Notes: generated by a model from the letters alone, not told the origin. A stretch of 40,992 nucleotides of DNA from Xanthobacteraceae bacterium (GCA_019746135.1 JAIESI010000071.1:1-40992); one strand, 5' to 3'. Numbered from the stretch's first letter, positions 15,502 to 23,060 are shown. Numbers and translations: made by a program.

Positions 15502-15508
15502 TCTTCGA

Positions 15509-17233
15509 TTACGGAAGAATCTCGCGCCTCTCGCGCAGCCGTGCTTCCAGCCGCGAGCGCATGTCGTCGATCAGGCCGGCCTCGGCGGCGGTGACCACCT
15601 CGACCAGCTCGTTCGCCTGATCGAGCCGCGCGATGGTCACATAGTCGGCACCCGCTGCGTAGAGCGTCTGCGTTTCGGCGAGTACGTCGGCCGTGGCGAT
15701 GATCTTGGCGCTGGGGTTCGCTGCCCGGATCAGGCGCACCAGCCGTTCGTTGCTCGTGCCTTTCAACAGCGTATCCGGCACGCTCAAGATCACGATCTCG
15801 GCGTCGGTGATGCCGGCATGGGCCAGCGTGTCGGCGTGGGCGATGTCGCCATAGTGCACCCGGACACCGCGCGCCTTGAGCGAATGGTAGACCATCGGGT
15901 TGAAATCGACGACGAACACCTGTTCCACCAGCGCCGCGTGGGTCCGCTCCAGCTCCGCCAGGAACGAGCTTGCGACCCGGTAGAAGCCGAGGATGACGAT
16001 CCGACGCTTGCGCTCATCCTGTGTTTCCGGCTCGGCCTCGGCATGCGCCTGATCGAGGTCGCTCAGGCCGAAGCGCTTGAACAGCGGGATCGCGCCGCGC
16101 GAAATCGCATCGCTCCGGGTCATGAGGAACGTGCTGATCACGGCGAGCATGACGAAGGCGGCGGACGCCGCGCTCGCGGTCGCGGCCTGGACTTGATTGG
16201 CCTGCACGCCCACCTGAATGAGCACCAGCGAGAACTCGCTGATCTGCGCCAGGTTGATCGCCGGCAGGAGGCTCGCGCGGATGCCCTGCCGCATGGCGTA
16301 GAGCGGCGGAAACACCGTCAGCAGCCGGCTTGCCAGCGTGAACGCGACGATGACGAGCGCGAGTCCCAGCACCGAAGCCGTCGGCAACGGGATCGTCATG
16401 CCGAGCGCCACGAAGAACAGGGTGATGAAGAAATCACGGAGCGACGTCACCTTGGCGGTCACATCGAGCGCATAGGGGAACGTCGACAGCGACACGCCGG
16501 CAACCAGCGCGCCCATTTCGCGTGACAGGCCGAGGAACTCGGCGAATTCGGCGACCGCGAAGCACCACGCCAGCGCACCGACCAGCACCAGCTCCGGCAA
16601 CCGGGCGATGATCTGGAACAGGTGCGGGAGGGTGAAGCGGCTGATCAGCAGCGCCGCCGTCAGCAGCACGCCGACGCGTACGAGCGACAACAGCACGACG
16701 TCGATCTGCAGGTTGTCGAGGCTCGGCTGGATGGCCAGGAACAGGATCGCAAACAGGTCCTGCAGCACCAGGACGCCGAGCGTCACGCGGCCCGGAAGCG
16801 TGTCGAGCTCGAACTTGTCGTACAGCACCTTGACGATGATGACGGTGCTGCTCAGCGCCACGGCCGCCGCGAGATAAAGCGCGTCGAACTTTCCGCCGCC
16901 GAGCGTCAGGCCCATCAGCAGGAACAGGCCGAGCGCCAGCGCGAAGCAGCCGATGATCTGCACCGCGGAGGTGACGAGAATGACGCTGCCGGCGCGGATG
17001 ATCTTTTTCAGGTCGATCTCCAGGCCGATCATGAACAGCATGAAGATCAGCCCGAGCTCGCCGATGGTGTGGATCGACTGCTCGGAATGAACCCACTTCA
17101 GCCCGAACGGCCCGAGCGCGAAGCCCGCCACAAGATAGGCGAGGATCAGCGGCTGCCGCGCGAGATAGGCCACGACGCCGAGCAGCCATGCCATGACGAT
17201 GGACAGGGCGAGGTCGTGGATCAGTTCGTGCAT
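15509..17233 (-). CDS. CPA2-type cation/proton antiporter with C-terminal TrkA-N/RCK domain
   Basis: A 574-residue Kef-like protein. The first two thirds have about 12 hydrophobic segments with family marks LAYLVAGFALGPFGL, ELGLIFMLFMIGLEIDLKKI, ALSSTVIIVKVLYD and LGVLVLQDLFAILFLA. The last 170 residues form a Rossmann regulatory domain (KRRIVILGFYRVASSFLAEL, VVDFNPMVYHSL, VHYGDIAHADTL, EIVILSVPD). It should exchange K+ or Na+ for protons across the inner membrane with nucleotide or redox control. The dinucleotide loop reads GFYRVASS and not the usual GxGxxG, so nucleotide binding may be altered. It ends convergent with the TIGR02302 gene. The start at the ATG at 17231-17233 is only 26 bases from a repeat element. 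Confidence 0.92.
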   Translation of the reverse strand: MHELIHDLALSIVMAWLLGVVAYLARQPLILAYLVAGFALGPFGLKWVHSEQSIHTIGELGLIFMLFMIGLEIDLKKIIRAGSVILVTSAVQIIGCFALALGLFLLMGLTLGGGKFDALYLAAAVALSSTVIIVKVLYDKFELDTLPGRVTLGVLVLQDLFAILFLAIQPSLDNLQIDVVLLSLVRVGVLLTAALLISRFTLPHLFQIIARLPELVLVGALAWCFAVAEFAEFLGLSREMGALVAGVSLSTFPYALDVTAKVTSLRDFFITLFFVALGMTIPLPTASVLGLALVIVAFTLASRLLTVFPPLYAMRQGIRASLLPAINLAQISEFSLVLIQVGVQANQVQAATASAASAAFVMLAVISTFLMTRSDAISRGAIPLFKRFGLSDLDQAHAEAEPETQDERKRRIVILGFYRVASSFLAELERTHAALVEQVFVVDFNPMVYHSLKARGVRVHYGDIAHADTLAHAGITDAEIVILSVPDTLLKGTSNERLVRLIRAANPSAKIIATADVLAETQTLYAAGADYVTIARLDQANELVEVVTAAEAGLIDDMRSRLEARLRERREILP

Positions 17234-17258
17234 CGAGAATCTTTCATCGGAAGGACCG

Positions 17259-17366
17259 GCTTGGAGCCGTTCCCGTTCCTGCGGAATCGGGAACGGCTCC
17301 AGCCTCTTTGTTCGGTCGCATTTTCAGCGGCGAACCGCTGCACACTTCGCCGGAAAATGCTCTAGC
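17259..17366 (-). mobile_element. 108-bp two-hairpin repeat element, copy 1
   Basis: Read on the minus strand it starts GCTAGAGC. Its first hairpin has outer arms GCATTTTC/GAAAATGC (17319-17326 with 17353-17360) and inner arms CGGCGAA/TTCGCCG. A linker ending in AAGAGGCT is followed by a second hairpin with 13-bp arms GGAGCCGTTCCCG (17263-17275) and CGGGAACGGCTCC (17288-17300). The same element occurs at 22252-22359 in the other orientation. It fills the gap between the antiporter and cpdR. No transposase and no clear target duplication are seen, so it resembles a MITE or REP-like unit. Confidence 0.8.
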
Positions 17367-17436
17367 ATGGCTCCCGAGGATATCGAAACGCGCGATTCCG
17401 CCGCGCTTATCGCCGGCCCGCCGATCGCTTGCCCAC

Positions 17437-17811
17437 CTATCGCTTGCCTTTGGCGAGCGCGGCGGCGACCGCGAACTTGATCTCGGCCACGGAAAACGGC
17501 TTGGAAATCACGTCGCTGACCAGCGCCTCGAGGCCCGAGGCGCGCTCGCGCTGGTCGGCGAAGCCGGTCATCAGCAAAATCGGCAGCCTGGGAAAATCGC
17601 GGGCGGCGGCGAGTGCGAGCGCGAGCCCGTCCATCACCGGCATCTTGATGTCGGCGAGCAGCAGGTCGAAGGCGCCGCCCGCGCCCTGCAGCTTGTCGAG
17701 CGCCTCAGCGCCGTCGGCCGCCGTCACCACCTCGTGGCCGTCGGAAGTGAGCGCGCGCGCCACCAGCGCCCGCAGCGGCTCCTCGTCTTCGGCGATCAGG
17801 ATGCGCGCCAC
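17437..17811 (-). CDS. cpdR: Single-domain response regulator, CpdR-like
   Basis: A 124-residue receiver domain with nothing after it. The acidic pair is at E8-D9, the phosphate-accepting Asp at 54 (LLADIKMPVMDG), switch Thr at 82 (LMTGFAD) and Lys at 104 (ISKPFS). The opening ARILIAEDEEPLRALVARAL and the MTGFADQRERA segment fit alphaproteobacterial CpdR, which in its unphosphorylated form localises ClpXP to the pole and drives CtrA and other protein turnover in the cell cycle. It starts at a GTG whose GAGG ribosome site overlaps the TGA of the zinc-ribbon gene, so the two are coupled. The name rests on family pattern and place; another stand-alone receiver is possible. Confidence 0.78.
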   Translation of the reverse strand: MARILIAEDEEPLRALVARALTSDGHEVVTAADGAEALDKLQGAGGAFDLLLADIKMPVMDGLALALAAARDFPRLPILLMTGFADQRERASGLEALVSDVISKPFSVAEIKFAVAAALAKGKR

Positions 17812-17818
17812 CGCCGCC

Positions 17819-18763
17819 TCAACGCGCGCCGGACGCGGCGTCGTGCCGGGTCAGGAAGCGAACCTGCAGGTTCTGTCCGTCGGCCGGCGGCGAGGCGAGC
17901 CGGCTGCGGAACGGGATGGCCTCGCCGGCCTCCAGGACCGGCTGCGAGGGTTGTGCGACCCAGGAATAGACCTCCGCGCCCGCGGCATTGCGCAGCGCGA
18001 AGCGGATTCTCGGTACATCGACCGGCACGCTCACGGTGCTGGCGATGACGCCTTCGACCACCAGCACCGGGACGCCGTCGTGGGTCTCATTGCTGATCTT
18101 GACGTCGTGGAACACCAGGCCGCGCAGGTTCACCGGCATGCCGATGGCGGCATAGAACGATGCCATCTGCGGCACGTGGCGGACGATATTCTTGCGCAGC
18201 CCGAGCAGCGCCCCGCAGACGAACAGCAGCAGGACGATGAGCACCGGCAGCGGCACCCGCATTCTTTTGCTTTTGCGGCGGGCCGCGGCGCGGGCCCGGC
18301 GGCGTTCGGCGGCATGCTCGATGTCGCTGGCGTCGCCGTCGATCGTGCCGGCCTCGGCGGCCATGCCATCGCCCGGCTCGGGCGCGAGCGGCGGCGCGTC
18401 GGTGACGGGGATCGGAATGTCGGACAGCGCCACCGGGCGCCGCTCGTCGGGCTCCTGGTGTGCCTCCGGCGCGGCCGGTGCGTTGAGATTGTCGTGGATG
18501 GGCAGCTCAGCCGCCGCCGGAGGTTCGGGTTCCGGCTCCAGCGGCGGCGGTGTCTCGTCGACCTCGTGCGGCGGGGCAGCCTGCGGTTCGGGAGGCATCT
18601 CCCGTGCGAGTGGCTCGGCCGCCGCGACCGCCGGCATGACGCCCGGGGCCGGCACGAACCAGATGTGTTGACAGCGGAGGCAGCGCACCGAGCGCCCGCT
18701 CACCCCAATTGCCGCGGGGGTGAGCTGGTAGGTGGTCGAACAGGCCGGACAGACAATCTGCAT
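17819..18763 (-). CDS. MJ0042 zinc-ribbon / DUF3426 membrane protein
   Basis: The start chosen is the ATG at 18761-18763 (314 residues, MQIVCPACSTTYQL), the common start of this family; a GTG six codons upstream is also open, and neither has a clear ribosome site. The N-terminal zinc ribbon has CPAC and CLRC pairs (about residues 5-8 and 28-31). A long Pro/Glu-rich linker, a basic patch RRKSKRMR, one membrane helix (VLIVLLLFVCGALLGL, about 210-226) and a C-terminal DUF3426-type beta domain follow. The function is unknown. The zinc ribbon should face the cytosol and the beta domain the periplasm. It is coupled to the CpdR-like gene and divergent from ftsE. Confidence 0.85.
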   Translation of the reverse strand: MQIVCPACSTTYQLTPAAIGVSGRSVRCLRCQHIWFVPAPGVMPAVAAAEPLAREMPPEPQAAPPHEVDETPPPLEPEPEPPAAAELPIHDNLNAPAAPEAHQEPDERRPVALSDIPIPVTDAPPLAPEPGDGMAAEAGTIDGDASDIEHAAERRRARAAARRKSKRMRVPLPVLIVLLLFVCGALLGLRKNIVRHVPQMASFYAAIGMPVNLRGLVFHDVKISNETHDGVPVLVVEGVIASTVSVPVDVPRIRFALRNAAGAEVYSWVAQPSQPVLEAGEAIPFRSRLASPPADGQNLQVRFLTRHDAASGAR

Positions 18764-18838
18764 CGGAGAAGTCTTTGGCACGCCTTGGACCGGCCCAGAC
18801 GATTCGCACGGGCCGCTTTCGGCGCGAAGCTAACAGCC

Positions 18839-18852
18839 GTCCGTTAACGGAC
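18839..18852. repeat. 14-bp perfect palindrome GTCCGTTAACGGAC
   Basis: A perfect palindrome about 75 bases upstream of the zinc-ribbon gene start and within the 302-base gap before ftsE. It could be a binding site for a symmetric regulator. No other copy was noticed in the window. Confidence 0.5.
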
Positions 18853-18929
18853 CGGAAACCATCGAAATGCAGGCATGAACTGGAAATGGCCTCCGCGGCC
18901 TGCCCGAAAATCGGCTTGTGGCTGCCGGG

Positions 18930-18944
18930 TTAATGCCGGGTTAA
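18930..18944 (+). promoter_or_regulatory. CtrA-type box upstream of ftsE
   Basis: TTAA-TGCCGGG-TTAA is a TTAA-N7-TTAA match to the CtrA consensus, formed by two 11-bp direct repeats TGCCGGGTTAA (18923-18933, 18934-18944). It lies 121 bases before the ftsE start. It could also act on the divergent zinc-ribbon/cpdR unit. CtrA binding is inferred. Confidence 0.55.
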
Positions 18945-18979
18945 TACCGACTTGGTGCGAGTCCGCTATCTTGGATGGC

Positions 18980-19039
18980 GGGCGATTCGTTGGGCGATTG
19001 GTTGGGCGATCCGTTAGGCGATCCATTGGGCGATTCTTG
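18980..19039. repeat. Five 12-bp tandem repeats upstream of ftsE
   Basis: Units start at 18980, 18992, 19004, 19016 and 19028, with consensus GGGCGATYSRTT. They sit between the CtrA-type box and the ftsE ribosome site. The copies differ at a few bases, so the array is not brand new. No plus-strand reading frame of a likely gene runs through it. Confidence 0.85.
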
Positions 19040-19065
19040 GGGCACGGACCGAGATGGGAGACAGC

Positions 19066-19725
19066 GTGGTCCGATTTGAGAACGTGGGATTGCGGTATGG
19101 GCTTGGGCCCGAGGTTCTGCGCGACCTCAGCTTCCGGATCGAGCCGCACTCGTTCCAGTTCCTGACCGGGCCGTCGGGTGCCGGCAAGACGTCGCTGCTG
19201 CGGCTGTTGTTTCTGTCGCTGCGGCCGACCCGCGGCCTGATCTCGGTGTTCAACTACGACGTCGCCACCCTGAGCAAGGATTCGCTTGCGACCTTGCGGC
19301 GGCGGATCGGCATCGTGTTCCAGGATTTCCGCCTGCTCGACCACATGTCGACCTACGAGAATGTCGCGCTGCCGTTCCGGGTGATGGGCAAGGAGGAGGC
19401 GAGCTATCGCAACGAGGTGGTTGAGCTCCTGCACTGGGTCGGCCTCGGCGACCGCATGGGCGCGCTGCCGCCGGTGCTCTCCGGCGGCGAAAAGCAGCGC
19501 GCCGCCATCGCCCGCGCCGTGATCGCCCGTCCGCAGCTCCTGCTCGCCGACGAGCCGACCGGCAACGTCGATCCTAACCTGGCACAGCGTCTGCTGCGGC
19601 TGTTCATCGAGCTGAACAAGTCCGGCACCACCGTGGTGATCGCCACCCACGACATCAGCCTGATGGACCAGTACGACTCCAGGCGCCTGGTGCTGCACGA
19701 GGGCCGGCTGCATGTCTACGATTGA
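19066..19725 (+). CDS. ftsE: Cell division ATP-binding protein FtsE
   Basis: ATPase of the FtsEX complex, an ABC-type system that works as a mechanical switch for peptidoglycan hydrolases at the division site. The GTG at 19066 is chosen because GGGAG stands five bases before it and the protein then begins VRFENVGLRYGLGPEVL like its relatives; an ATG four codons upstream lacks a ribosome site. It has 219 residues. Walker A GPSGAGKT is near 35-42, the Q-loop at GIVFQDFRLLD, the ABC signature LSGGEKQRAAIARA, Walker B LLLADEPTGN, and the switch His at IATHDISLM. ftsX follows 11 bases later. Upstream lie a CtrA-type box and a 12-bp tandem repeat array. Confidence 0.96.
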   Translation: MVRFENVGLRYGLGPEVLRDLSFRIEPHSFQFLTGPSGAGKTSLLRLLFLSLRPTRGLISVFNYDVATLSKDSLATLRRRIGIVFQDFRLLDHMSTYENVALPFRVMGKEEASYRNEVVELLHWVGLGDRMGALPPVLSGGEKQRAAIARAVIARPQLLLADEPTGNVDPNLAQRLLRLFIELNKSGTTVVIATHDISLMDQYDSRRLVLHEGRLHVYD

Positions 19726-19736
19726 GCGGAACCGAT

Positions 19737-20708
19737 ATGTCTGAGCTTCGCGTGAGCCAGCAACTGATGGATCGGGACCTGATGGCGCCCCGGGCGATGT
19801 CGGGCCTGCTGCCGCGCATCGAGACGCCGATCGTGCCCAAGCGCTCGATCGCCGGCCGGGCGCTGGTCGCCGTCGTTGCCATCATGACGTTCCTCGCTTC
19901 GCTGACCACGGGTGCCGTCATGCTGGTGCGGTCCTCGGCGGCGGAGTGGCAGTCGGAGGTGTCGCGCGAGGTGACGATCCAGGTGCGGCCGGTGCAGGGC
20001 CGCGACATCGAGGCCGACGTGGCGCGTGCGGCCGAGATGGCCCGTGCCACGCCCGGCGTCGCCGATGTGCGGCCCTATTCCAAGGACGAGTCGACGCGCC
20101 TGCTCGAGCCCTGGCTCGGCGGCGGGCTTTCGCTCGACGATCTGCCGGTGCCGCGCATGATCGTGGTCCGGCTCCAGGACGGCGGCGCGGATCTCAGCGC
20201 GCTGCGCAAGACGCTCGCCGAGCGCGTCGCGGGCGCAACCCTCGACGATCATCGGGCCTGGATCGAGCGGATGCGGGCGATGGCGCAGACCACGATCGCG
20301 GGTGGTATCGGCGTGCTGCTGCTGATGCTGGCTGCGACCGTGCTGTCGGTGATCTTCGCCACGCGCGGCGCGATGGCGACCAACCGTCCGATCGTCGAGG
20401 TTCTGCATTTCATCGGCGCGAAGGACAGCTTCATCGCCCGGCAGTTCCAGCGCCACTTTCTGGTGCTGGGCCTCGAAGGCGGACTGATCGGCGGGGGGCT
20501 TGCGATGCTGGTGTTCGGCATCGCCAGCATTGTCGCCAACATGAGCGTCGGCATGCCCGGGAGCGATCAGCTTGCGGCGTTGTTCGGCACGTTCTCGCTC
20601 AGTCTTGGCGGCTACATCGCGATCATGGCGCAAATGGTGCTGATGGCGGTGGTGACGGCGATTGCGTCCCGCCGCACCGTCAACCGGACGCTCGAATTCG
20701 TGGACTAG
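19737..20708 (+). CDS. ftsX: Cell division protein FtsX
   Basis: Membrane partner of FtsE, 323 residues from the ATG at 19737 (AGCGGAA upstream; a TTG five codons earlier is less likely). An N-terminal cytoplasmic stretch leads to membrane helix 1 (ALVAVVAIMTFLASLTTGAV, about residues 40-60). Then comes the periplasmic domain (about 65-170, VTIQVRPVQGRDIEADVARA, VRPYSKDE) that contacts cell-wall hydrolase activators, then three further helices, with the cytoplasmic IVEVLHFIGAKDSFIARQF segment of the FtsX/MacB fold between helices 2 and 3. Four membrane segments is the normal FtsX topology. A ydcF-like gene follows 56 bases later. Confidence 0.93.
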   Translation: MSELRVSQQLMDRDLMAPRAMSGLLPRIETPIVPKRSIAGRALVAVVAIMTFLASLTTGAVMLVRSSAAEWQSEVSREVTIQVRPVQGRDIEADVARAAEMARATPGVADVRPYSKDESTRLLEPWLGGGLSLDDLPVPRMIVVRLQDGGADLSALRKTLAERVAGATLDDHRAWIERMRAMAQTTIAGGIGVLLLMLAATVLSVIFATRGAMATNRPIVEVLHFIGAKDSFIARQFQRHFLVLGLEGGLIGGGLAMLVFGIASIVANMSVGMPGSDQLAALFGTFSLSLGGYIAIMAQMVLMAVVTAIASRRTVNRTLEFVD

Positions 20709-20764
20709 GCGGTGCCATCCGGCGGCCGGATTCTGCGCTATGATCCGGCGGGGATGAAGGACGG

Positions 20765-21409
20765 ATGCACTCGGTAGGGCAGGGCTCAGCGGCAGGAAGC
20801 GCCGGGACGCGGCCGTGGCGGCGCGTCTATCGCTGGACGCTGCTCATTCTGGTTCTGGCGGTCTTGCTGTTCGCGGGCGGATTCTGGTGGTTCGTCCGGC
20901 AGATGCCGGTGGTTGAGGCCGCGCCGTCCCGCAACGCCGACGGCATCGTCGTCCTGACCGGCGGGGCGCTCCGCATCAGCGACGCGCTCGAGCTTCTGGC
21001 GTCAGGCCATGGCCAGCGTCTGCTGATCAGCGGCGTCAACCGGATGACCCGACCCTACGAGATCGCGCGCCTCGTGCCGGAGCATCAGCGCTGGTTCTCG
21101 TGCTGCGTCGATCTCGATCATTCGGCGACGAACACCATCGGCAACGCGATCGAAACCCGCCGCTGGGTCGAAGAGCGCCGCTTCAAGTCGCTGATCGTGG
21201 TCACGGCGAACTATCACATGCCGCGCGCCATGGCCGAGCTCGAGCACGAGCTTCCGGGTGTGGCGTTGGTCCCCTATGCGGTGGTGTCGGACCGGATCCG
21301 GATCGAGAACTGGTGGGACAATCCATCCACCGCCCGGCTGCTGATTTTGGAATATTTGAAGTATATCGTGGCCCGGAGCCGGATGGTGCTTCCCCATTCC
21401 GTCGCCTAG
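20765..21409 (+). CDS. YdcF family protein (DUF218), membrane anchored
   Basis: A 214-residue protein with one N-terminal membrane segment (about residues 24-45, WTLLILVLAVLLFAGGFWWFV) followed by a periplasmic DUF218 domain: ADGIVVLTGG, RLLISGVNR, ATNTIGNAIETRRWV and SLIVVTANYHMPRAMAEL. The family includes ElyC/SanA-type proteins linked to envelope and vancomycin-barrier integrity; the reaction is unknown. AAGGA precedes the ATG. Its place between ftsX and plsC is conserved in this order as I recall it. A palindromic repeat begins at its stop codon. Confidence 0.88.
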   Translation: MHSVGQGSAAGSAGTRPWRRVYRWTLLILVLAVLLFAGGFWWFVRQMPVVEAAPSRNADGIVVLTGGALRISDALELLASGHGQRLLISGVNRMTRPYEIARLVPEHQRWFSCCVDLDHSATNTIGNAIETRRWVEERRFKSLIVVTANYHMPRAMAELEHELPGVALVPYAVVSDRIRIENWWDNPSTARLLILEYLKYIVARSRMVLPHSVA

Positions 21410-21453
21410 CATGATCCCGAAAAGTGCGAAGCGGTTTTCGGATAAGATCATGC
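21409..21453. repeat. 45-bp interrupted palindromic repeat
   Basis: Outer arms GCATGATC and GATCATGC, inner arms CCGAAAA and TTTTCGG, with an 11-base centre and an ATAA bulge. This sequence type is scattered through Rhizobiales intergenic regions. It starts on the last base of the YdcF gene stop and may act as a hairpin between ydcF and plsC. Confidence 0.75.
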
Positions 21454-21503
21454 GTCGGCCATAGTCCGGCGAGCTATTTCAAGAAAGTGCAGCGGCTGCT
21501 TCT

Positions 21504-22256
21504 GTGATCGTCGTCCGGTCCCTCCTTTACAACGTCCTGTTCTACCTGAACCTCGGCGTTCTGCTGCTGGTGGCGCTGTTCACGCTGCTGCTGCCGCGCA
21601 AGGCCGTGCTGAAGATCGCCGAGCTGTGGGGGCGCACCAGCGTCTTCTTGCTGCGCGTCGTGTGCGGCACCAAGATCGAAATCCGCGGGCTGGAGCGGCT
21701 TGCCGGCGCGCGCCTGACCGAGCCGCTGATCATCGCGGCGAAGCACCAGTCGACCTGGGAGACCTTCGCGCTGCTCAAGCTGTTCGATGACTTCACGTTC
21801 ATCGTCAAGCGCGAGCTGATGTGGATCCCGGTCTTCGGCTGGTGCATGGCGAAGGGCCGGATGATCCCGGTCGACCGCGGCGCGGGCAGCCAGGCGCTGA
21901 TGAAAATGACCGAACGGGCGCGCGAGGAGATCCGCGGCGGCCGGCAGCTCATCATCTTTCCCGAGGGCACCCGCCGCGCGGCGTTTGCCGAGCCGCGCTA
22001 CAAGTTCGGGGTGGCGCATCTCTATGCCGAGATCGGCGTGCCGTGCATTCCGGTGGCGCTCAATTCCGGGCTGTTCTGGCCGCGCCGCAAGTTCAAGCGG
22101 CTGCCGGGCACGATCGTGGTCGAATTTCTGCCGCCGATTCCGCCCGGCCTCGACAAGAACGAGTTTTATCAGCGGCTGCAGAACGACATCGAGACGGCAA
22201 CAGCGCGGCTTCTGGCGGAAGGGCAGGCCGAGCTCAGGCGTCTCGGCGTGAGCTAG
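21504..22256 (+). CDS. plsC: 1-acyl-sn-glycerol-3-phosphate acyltransferase
   Basis: Adds the second acyl chain to lysophosphatidic acid in phospholipid synthesis at the inner membrane. It has 250 residues from a GTG start. Hydrophobic N-terminus (about residues 8-30), then catalytic motif I with KHQSTWETF (His81, Glu86, an HX4E form of the usual HX4D), KRELMWIPVFGW, and motif III FPEGTRRA (about 152-159), then VPCIPVALNSG as motif IV. It ends in a repeat element that supplies its TAG stop. It closes the ftsE-ftsX-ydcF-plsC run. Glu for Asp in motif I occurs in other alphaproteobacterial homologues to my knowledge, so activity is still expected. Confidence 0.92.
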   Translation: MIVVRSLLYNVLFYLNLGVLLLVALFTLLLPRKAVLKIAELWGRTSVFLLRVVCGTKIEIRGLERLAGARLTEPLIIAAKHQSTWETFALLKLFDDFTFIVKRELMWIPVFGWCMAKGRMIPVDRGAGSQALMKMTERAREEIRGGRQLIIFPEGTRRAAFAEPRYKFGVAHLYAEIGVPCIPVALNSGLFWPRRKFKRLPGTIVVEFLPPIPPGLDKNEFYQRLQNDIETATARLLAEGQAELRRLGVS

Positions 22257-22359
22257 AGCATTTTCCGGCGGAGTGTGAAGCGGTTCGCCGTAAGAAAATG
22301 CGACCAAGCCAAGAGGCTAGAGCCTTTTCCGATTCCGAAGGAACGGAAAAGGCTCTAGC
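22252..22359 (+). mobile_element. 108-bp two-hairpin repeat element, copy 2
   Basis: Begins GCTAGAGC and ends GCTCTAGC, exact inverted termini. Hairpin 1 is GCATTTTC/GAAAATGC (22258-22265 with 22294-22301); hairpin 2 is AGAGCCTTTTCCG (22319-22331) with CGGAAAAGGCTCT (22344-22356). It matches copy 1 (17259-17366, opposite strand) over its whole length with scattered changes. It fills the gap between plsC and the convergent gamma-glutamylcyclotransferase gene and contains both of their stop codons. Hairpin 2 could also end transcription. Confidence 0.82.
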
Positions 22360-22939
22360 CCGGCCCGACATGCGCCTCGGGTGAGTTCTTGAGACGCTGC
22401 GCCACCACCTGCAGGTCGTGGTCGACGATGCCGAGCGCGTCGAGCGCCTTCGCCGTCTCCAGGACATAGTCGCGGTTGTTGCCCGAGCGTCCATGCGCCT
22501 GACGCACGATCTGCAATTGCCGGTCATGGGTCAGGCGGCCCGCGTATTGGGGATGGCCGCGGTCGACCGCGTAGCACAGCGCATCGACGCGCCGCTCCGG
22601 CTTGCCGTCGAGCGCAATCCCGCGCACCAGCTCGCGGTACACCGCCGTGGTCTGCTCGCGGTCGCGCAGATACTTCAATGTCGCAGGCCGCCGCTTCGTC
22701 GCGACGCGGTAGGCGATGCCGCGGCAGGCCCCGCCGAAATCGAGGCCCAGCACGAGGCCGGGCCGCTCCGGCGTGCCGCGATGGTCGAACGAGTAAATGC
22801 AGAGCGAACGGTGCATGCCGAGGATATGCGCCGGCCTGCGTTCGGCGAATTCGAAGCCCGGCCGCCAGATCAGCGAGCCATAGCCGAAGACCCAGAGGTC
22901 TTCGGCGGCATGATCGAAGGCTGGGTCCGGGGCGGTCAT
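22355..22939 (-). CDS. Gamma-glutamylcyclotransferase, ChaC-like
   Basis: A 194-residue ChaC/GGCT-fold protein. It has the glycine-rich substrate loop VFGYGSLIWRPGF at about residues 17-29, then CIYSFDHRGTPERPGLVLGL, GGACRGIAYRV, a YLRDREQTTAVYRE segment with the catalytic Glu region, and the C-terminal HGRSGNNRDYVLET. ChaC enzymes cut glutathione to 5-oxoproline and Cys-Gly, so it could recycle or lower glutathione; another gamma-glutamyl substrate is possible. It is transcribed toward plsC and its TAG stop lies in the end of the repeat element. No operon partner is evident. Confidence 0.92.
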   Translation of the reverse strand: MTAPDPAFDHAAEDLWVFGYGSLIWRPGFEFAERRPAHILGMHRSLCIYSFDHRGTPERPGLVLGLDFGGACRGIAYRVATKRRPATLKYLRDREQTTAVYRELVRGIALDGKPERRVDALCYAVDRGHPQYAGRLTHDRQLQIVRQAHGRSGNNRDYVLETAKALDALGIVDHDLQVVAQRLKNSPEAHVGPG

Positions 22940-23060
22940 TTGCGGTCGCAGGCTCGCGTATCAGGCCCTTTGGTGCGCCGCAATGGTCTGGACAGCCGCC
23001 ACGGGAGGACTAAACAGGGCCTACCTTCGAAACGCCTGATTCCAACGCTTCACAGCACGC

